Of a stretch of 19,263 nt of DNA, positions 16,001 through 19,263 are shown in pieces. How positions within the stretch are numbered: position 1 is the first letter of the stretch; the number at the start of each line of letters is the position of its first letter. Under the pieces are notes generated by a model. That model had not been told where the DNA came from. It did no database searches and saw nothing but the letters and a program-made list of their open reading frames with translations. Source of the stretch: JBLHGU01 sp047615875 (GTDB lineage: Bacteria; Pseudomonadota; Gammaproteobacteria; Arenicellales; CAJQKF01); contig JBLHGU010000094.1 in the NCBI GenBank assembly GCA_047615875.1, positions 1 to 19,263 of the forward strand, written 5' to 3'. Made by a program: the position numbers and the translations under genes.

Positions 16001-19000
16001 ATTACGGGTGAATTACGCGCCGTTGCAAGTGACGCTTCACATACTGCAGACGCAGATATTACGGTTAATAACGCACATGATGTGACACTGGACTCCGCTG
16101 TAGTACTGGCCCAGGTAACTACAACATATGCAGGAAAAACTGCCGACGCTAATCTTGTGTTGCACGCTGGTAGTGATGCGGGCAGGGGGTCAAGTGGCAA
16201 ACTTGTAGTGAACGAAAATATTTCGGTCACGGCAAGCAATGAGCAATACGGTGGTGTAGCGAGTGCTAGTGCCGACTTACGGGCGGCCGCAGATATCTAT
16301 CTTAACGTGGGTGATGCAAGCGATAAGACAGAAGCCGCTGTTGAGGTTCTTGCCATAACAAAATCTACGTTAAATACCCTAAATAATGCTGCAAATGATA
16401 AAGCTGATGCCGAGTTGTATATTTATGCGGGAAGTCATAGTTCCGGCGGATTAACAGTATATGGCGGTCTTGTTGTTAATGCCGAGGTAGATAATAAGAA
16501 CGAAAACGACACTGCACCCGTAATGCGGGCAGATGCAACGTTGAGGGTACTTGCCGCTGACAATATTACCGTTAAAACCGATGCATTCCAAACTGCCAAT
16601 GCGTTTGAAGTTGTTGCCAAAAACGTTTCGAAGGGAGACAAGAGCAAAACTGCCGAGAAAGCTAATGCCTACCTGTATGTTCAGGCAGGATTACCCGATC
16701 ATGTAAATGCTAGTTCCGCGTCTGGTGGAAACCTGACAGTTATTGGACAGACTGTGGTTAAGGCAACGGCCAGCGGCAGTGATTTTGCCGGTGACGCCAA
16801 TGCGCAAGCCTACCTGTTAGCCTACGATGATGTGAGTCTTACTCACGATGGCTCCAATACCTCATACCTTGGAATCGAGATATCGGCCAAGTCAGATTTT
16901 GCTGGCGATGGAACTTCCGCTAACCTGGGAGACACGAAGGCGTACTTGTATATCCATGCCGGGGAAGAAGGCGCGTCGCCAAATACGGCAAAAAGTTCTG
17001 ATGGTATTGTCACTATAAGTGATGATATTCAGGTTACAGCCGTTAGTCAGAAGCTGGCTGGGGATGCTGATGCTGACATCATTATTAAGGCGGCAGACTC
17101 CATTACAGTCACAGGCGAGGTTGGTGCTAAGGCGTCGGTAGTAGCTAGTGCCAATGATATAGCCGAGAATTCTGACTTAGGAAATTACTTATACGAAGGC
17201 TCGGCAAATGCTTTCGTACGTATTGAAGCCGGTACGCACAATTCCGACGGTAGCATCAGTATTAAAAAAATAACGGTTGATGCAGATATCAAACAGGGAA
17301 CAAACGCGAATGCCTACACCGATCCGTGGACCGCGAATTTAAATGCTCGTGCGACGCTGAAAATATTCGGTGGCGATGATGTCACAATCGGCTCATCGGG
17401 CATGTTCTCCTCAAACGTGATCAATGTTGACGCCTTTGCATCGGACTCAGGAAGTAATCCTTTCAGTGATTTAGATATCAATACTTTTGCCACCGCAGTG
17501 GTTTATGCAGGCAGTCATAGTGATGGTGATCTGACTATCACCGGCCAAACACGAACTGTTGCTGAAACTCGGGTGCACGACGGTGCTGCCTATGAGGGTG
17601 ATGCCCAGGCATACGCAGACCTTCGTTTGCTAGCTGCAGATGATGTCACCATCAGTGGTGATGAGGCGATCACCGTTTATGCCGGAATGCTTTCTGCAGA
17701 AAGTGGTAGATCAAGTGACACTGTCGACGGCACTGCCGATGCCTACCTTTATATTTTGGCCGGCGATCCCGACCATGTGAGCACTGCTGATGAAGCAAAT
17801 TCTACGTTTTATGCCGGAGATCTATCAGTTACAGGCAAGACCAGTGTAAAAGCACTCGTATCTGATCACGGCGGAGGCAGTGGCTTTGGTGATAAGGCTC
17901 AGGCCAGGGCTTTTTTCGAGGCTGGCGATGATGTCACCCTAAGTATTTTAGACGGTAACAGCGATACCGCAATTGAAGTTATTGCCAGAGCCGATGTCCA
18001 GGATATTGGTAAGAGTACATCAGCTGATGTAGATGCTTACCTGTATATTCATGCAGGTCTTGAATCTGGTACGAAAGGGTCTGATGGCAAGATCTCCATT
18101 CGAGGCGATGTTGATGTAGATGCGTGGGGCTTCGGCATTGCCGGCCGCGCCGATGCTGATGCCTATTTAATTGCAGCCGGTGATATTTCTATCGAGTATC
18201 TTGGCGATGCCAAGATACATGTCGATGCCTTAAGCTCGGTCGCAAGCGAGAGCACTCTAGGTACAGCCAATAAAACCAGAACCGCTGTAGCCGATGCCTA
18301 TCTTTACGTTAATGCCGGCACTCATACTGCTAATTCTTCGGGCGTTGTAACCATAGAAGCGATTGAGGTAGACGCCCAGGCGATAACCGATAGCTTGGGC
18401 GTACTCTACAATGGTCTGTCCCGACTAGCGCTGGATGCAGACGCAACCTTAATTATTAATGCCGGCGACGATATAAATCTGGGTTTTGCTTATGCGGGTA
18501 CCGCAAGCGCCGGTCTACTCGAAACCGCGGTAAGTGTACAAGCAAGCGCTACCCATGATTATTCGGTAACCGAACATGTCGGTCAGGTGGATTTAGATGC
18601 CCGTATTGTCATCGACATTACCGCAGGTACGCATAGCTCCGGAGATCTAAATATTAAGGGGAAACTATTCGCCGACGCGGATGTAACCCTTGGTTCTGCA
18701 ATGATTTCAACAGGCGGCAGTGGCAAGGCCGATGCCGAGGTAGATGTACGCTTGTCGGCTGCAGATGATATTAATCTGACCCGTAAGATTGGTCATGATG
18801 CGATTGAGATTGAAGCTCATGCAGATATTGCCGACTCAAATGCCAGGGGCACCGCCGAGGCCTATTTGTATGTGCTGGCCGGTGATCCTGACCATATTGG
18901 TTCCGATGCAGCAGAACCCGGCGACATCAATGTGGTTGGCGAAATTGATGTCAGGAGTATAGCCGCTCTGCATGAAAATCCTACGGATTCTACCGGATCT

Positions 19001-19263
19001 GGGTTTTATGAGCCGGAAGCTTCATCCTACTTCGGCTATGCCACTCGGGCCGACGCTGAAGTGCATCTGCTTGCTGGTGGCGATATTACCGTGACAGACT
19101 CGGGCAGAAACGTGCGGGTCGAGGCCTATACACTAAATACCGGCAGTAACGCAAGTTACGCCGGCTCTGCAAACGCCTATCTTTATGTACAGGCGGGTTG
19201 GCAAGGTGATTCCAGTCAAAATACCAAAGGCATAAATGGTTCCATCACTATTGGCAGTAGCGG
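13004..19263 (+). CDS. Giant two-partner-secretion adhesin (FhaB/HMW1-like), 3' end outside window
   Basis: This open frame of 2086 complete codons continues past the window. The N-terminus has a long polar part (1-29), a hydrophobic core (VAFFSALSLGLYGSALV) and a probable cut in LVAA|PVGG after residue 49. Residues of about 50-160 form the TPS/haemagglutination-activity domain: VTRGQGEI, WQTFSSRVGENISFKQP (82-98), RVIGGVPSELRG and NGRVFIVNNAGITF. This domain is recognised by a TpsB outer-membrane transporter, which is not in the window. Two HMW1-like modules follow (about residues 333-433 and 713-815), with an acidic segment (about 534-634) between them. From about residue 976 a long array of degenerate beta-strand repeats begins. 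I see one cysteine, in the signal region (residue 28), as usual for TPS exoproteins. The protein is expected to form a secreted or surface-attached beta-helix for adhesion or aggregation, with ligand unknown. The start is supported by the signal peptide and the candidate promoter. Confidence 0.93.
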   Translation, partial: MNQSFKQAARVEHHWRQSRKNGKEVSVCRTVAFFSALSLGLYGSALVAAPVGGQVTRGQGEILYNENNTLINQRTNRLDIDWQTFSSRVGENISFKQPNALSTAINRVIGGVPSELRGALNANGRVFIVNNAGITFHGTSQVNVGALLATTARQIDENGDLITLSEATGSVINHGNINVSPGGFAVLAAPFVSNTGLIEANLGRIELAAANSLTVDLRGDGLIHYSLEGGTVQGVNNTGTLRAQSGRIQITGGDAKAVVGGVINLDGVVDANAFRSGEAGTVLVLGDEVNVSASVSASGPSGGSIDLLGTTVNLQWAGIDASGPSGGGSIRIGGDYQGKGTAYRAQTTTVDFKSVVSADATVDGDGGQVIVWSDDTTTVHGKITARGGAQGGDGGFIETSGKRVLNFSQAADASAPHGAPGEWLLDPEDIDIGASEASAISESLNAGNNVSVETGDSGDGNGDIDVNSDIEKTEGDDARLSLKAHGEINVNASITSTSGKLDVSLKAGKEINIGGSIATNGGGVSTTITGVEGPEEEEEPEKEEEEENDESEPKPEGVVDEPEAIVKEETADDESEDDTEDSPEEELELADDSGDETFASSSAVLDDTTDDEEVTEELAELFLDIPAEPEFDIAFTDPLTPSIEISADIVTSGGDIDIQAGSGTAWVNAVLNASNLDDGAIGGSVSVLGDYVNLGSDAVIDVTGDAGGGVVLVGGDFQGGGDTPTAKKTTIAAGAQIRADAVTDGDGGKIIVWADDRTEFSGDISVTGGELGGDGGFVEVSGKKSLKYRGHVDASAPNGEYGDLLLDPQNIFIVNGVGGTGSIAGGNNGGTSNETNYTIYEDTLEAQTANVTLLAGDLIQLNNLSDDLLDMQANLSLLIGGDGSDGGIIRFGTAGAASSTINDVIRVNNDSANITIGARDSAAGPVAIRVGRLEALDVDTGDSQSKASIDIRSNGGDITIYGGMLASANVDSGVKAEAHITVSAATPSTNSTVKDGNVTITGELRAVASDASHTADADITVNNAHDVTLDSAVVLAQVTTTYAGKTADANLVLHAGSDAGRGSSGKLVVNENISVTASNEQYGGVASASADLRAAADIYLNVGDASDKTEAAVEVLAITKSTLNTLNNAANDKADAELYIYAGSHSSGGLTVYGGLVVNAEVDNKNENDTAPVMRADATLRVLAADNITVKTDAFQTANAFEVVAKNVSKGDKSKTAEKANAYLYVQAGLPDHVNASSASGGNLTVIGQTVVKATASGSDFAGDANAQAYLLAYDDVSLTHDGSNTSYLGIEISAKSDFAGDGTSANLGDTKAYLYIHAGEEGASPNTAKSSDGIVTISDDIQVTAVSQKLAGDADADIIIKAADSITVTGEVGAKASVVASANDIAENSDLGNYLYEGSANAFVRIEAGTHNSDGSISIKKITVDADIKQGTNANAYTDPWTANLNARATLKIFGGDDVTIGSSGMFSSNVINVDAFASDSGSNPFSDLDINTFATAVVYAGSHSDGDLTITGQTRTVAETRVHDGAAYEGDAQAYADLRLLAADDVTISGDEAITVYAGMLSAESGRSSDTVDGTADAYLYILAGDPDHVSTADEANSTFYAGDLSVTGKTSVKALVSDHGGGSGFGDKAQARAFFEAGDDVTLSILDGNSDTAIEVIARADVQDIGKSTSADVDAYLYIHAGLESGTKGSDGKISIRGDVDVDAWGFGIAGRADADAYLIAAGDISIEYLGDAKIHVDALSSVASESTLGTANKTRTAVADAYLYVNAGTHTANSSGVVTIEAIEVDAQAITDSLGVLYNGLSRLALDADATLIINAGDDINLGFAYAGTASAGLLETAVSVQASATHDYSVTEHVGQVDLDARIVIDITAGTHSSGDLNIKGKLFADADVTLGSAMISTGGSGKADAEVDVRLSAADDINLTRKIGHDAIEIEAHADIADSNARGTAEAYLYVLAGDPDHIGSDAAEPGDINVVGEIDVRSIAALHENPTDSTGSGFYEPEASSYFGYATRADAEVHLLAGGDITVTDSGRNVRVEAYTLNTGSNASYAGSANAYLYVQAGWQGDSSQNTKGINGSITIGSS
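14000..14302 (+). repeat. HMW1-like module, copy 1 (within adhesin)
   Basis: The order of motifs is GGDYQGKG, a variable part, DGDGGQVIVWSDD, a short strand, GGDGGFIETSGK and DASAPHGAPGEWLLDPEDI. HMW1-type adhesins carry the same FVETSG...EWLLD block. The second copy begins about 1.14 kb downstream. Confidence 0.8.
14603..14905 (+). other. Acidic, disordered-looking segment within the adhesin
   Basis: Residues of about 534-634 are dominated by Glu and Asp (PEEEEEPEKEEEEENDESE, then DDESEDDTEDSPEEELE, DDTTDDEEVTEE). They interrupt the beta-strand pattern between the two HMW1-like modules. The first part is coded by purine tracts made of GAA and GAG codons (14606-14620 and 14624-14646). It is likely a flexible linker or a divalent-cation-binding region, which is inference. 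Confidence 0.8.
15142..15447 (+). repeat. HMW1-like module, copy 2 (within adhesin)
   Basis: The same order as copy 1 is seen: GGDFQGGG, DGDGGKIIVWADD, GGDGGFVEVSGK, DASAPNGEYGDLLLDPQNI. EW before LLDP in copy 1 is replaced by GD here. The copies differ at many positions, so the duplication is old. Confidence 0.8.
15929..19263 (+). repeat. Nested tandem repeat array of the adhesin, continuing past the window
   Basis: Thirteen units are seen, beginning near 15929, 16142, 16403, 16661, 16934, 17204, 17489, 17735, 18032, 18290, 18596, 18854 and 19169 (spacing 213-315 bases, mostly 246-306). Each has an A half built on A(D/N)AYLY(I/V).AG followed by a strand such as GDL(T/S)I.G, and a B half built on A.L.L.A(A/G)DD(V/I)TI. 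Units also match every fourth unit better than their neighbours. The AG.PDH signature occurs at 16661, 17735 and 18854. AG(S/T)HS.G occurs at 16403, 17489 and 18596. A longer Gly/Ser/Lys loop ending in DG or NG occurs at 16934, 18032 and 19169. This gives a super-repeat of about 1.07-1.14 kb. Wobble bases differ widely between copies, so the array is not recent. The third, partial super-repeat continues beyond the window. Confidence 0.85.

Noticed and set aside
16606..19263. RTX-type calcium-binding repeats in the adhesin
   Set aside because: DGDG-like strings occur, but the nine-residue GGxGxDxxx periodicity of RTX repeats is absent. The period is about 45/90 residues.

Overview
The window reads as chromosomal DNA of a Gram-negative bacterium, most likely a proteobacterium and perhaps a gammaproteobacterium. 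This rests on gene content only: a Liv-type ABC importer, O-antigen/exopolysaccharide sugar genes, and the start of a giant two-partner-secretion (TPS) exoprotein of the FhaB/HMW1 type. No rRNA, tRNA, CRISPR array or recognisable insertion sequence was seen.

Layout. (1) 1-3138, plus strand: the 3' part of livH, then livM, livG and livF. The livM/livG and livG/livF pairs are joined by ATGA stop/start overlaps and encode a branched-chain amino acid (or similar small amide) importer. The periplasmic binding protein is not in the window. (2) 3468-5360, plus strand: one continuous reading frame for a membrane GT39/PMT-like (GT-C) glycosyltransferase of about 630 codons, interrupted by two in-frame TAG codons and no frameshift. 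TAG serves as an ordinary stop elsewhere in the window, so this is probably a young pseudogene. (3) 5818-9990, minus strand: a compact sugar operon. In transcription order it holds a GT1-type glycosyltransferase, a GT2 glycosyltransferase, glucose-1-phosphate cytidylyltransferase (rfbF) and a SAM-dependent sugar C-methyltransferase-like protein. It points to a CDP-linked, branched or deoxygenated sugar being made and transferred, but the CDP-glucose 4,6-dehydratase is not in view. (4) 10122-11252, plus strand: a secreted protein with an Ig-like N-terminal part and a jelly-roll-like C-terminal part. It converges on a TPR-glycosyltransferase gene (11361-12725, minus), with a perfect 28-bp palindrome between the two. 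(5) 13004 to the window end, plus strand: an open reading frame of at least 2086 codons for a TPS adhesin, running off the right edge.

The most unusual object is the adhesin. It has a long N-terminus with a signal peptide, a haemagglutination-activity (TPS) domain, and two copies of an HMW1-like module (roughly VWSDD / GGDGGF(I/V)E.SGK / DASAP.G / LLDP). A strongly acidic, disordered-looking segment of about 100 residues lies in the gap between the copies. A long repeat region follows, nested on three levels: half-repeats of about 45 residues, units of about 90 residues, and a four-unit super-repeat of about 360-380 residues in which every fourth unit shares its own signature.

A possible reading of the whole is a surface-decoration locus. 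The minus-strand operon would make and attach an unusual sugar. The TPR-glycosyltransferase, divergent from the adhesin and only 278 bp from its start codon, could modify the adhesin by analogy with HMW1C. That link is inference from position.
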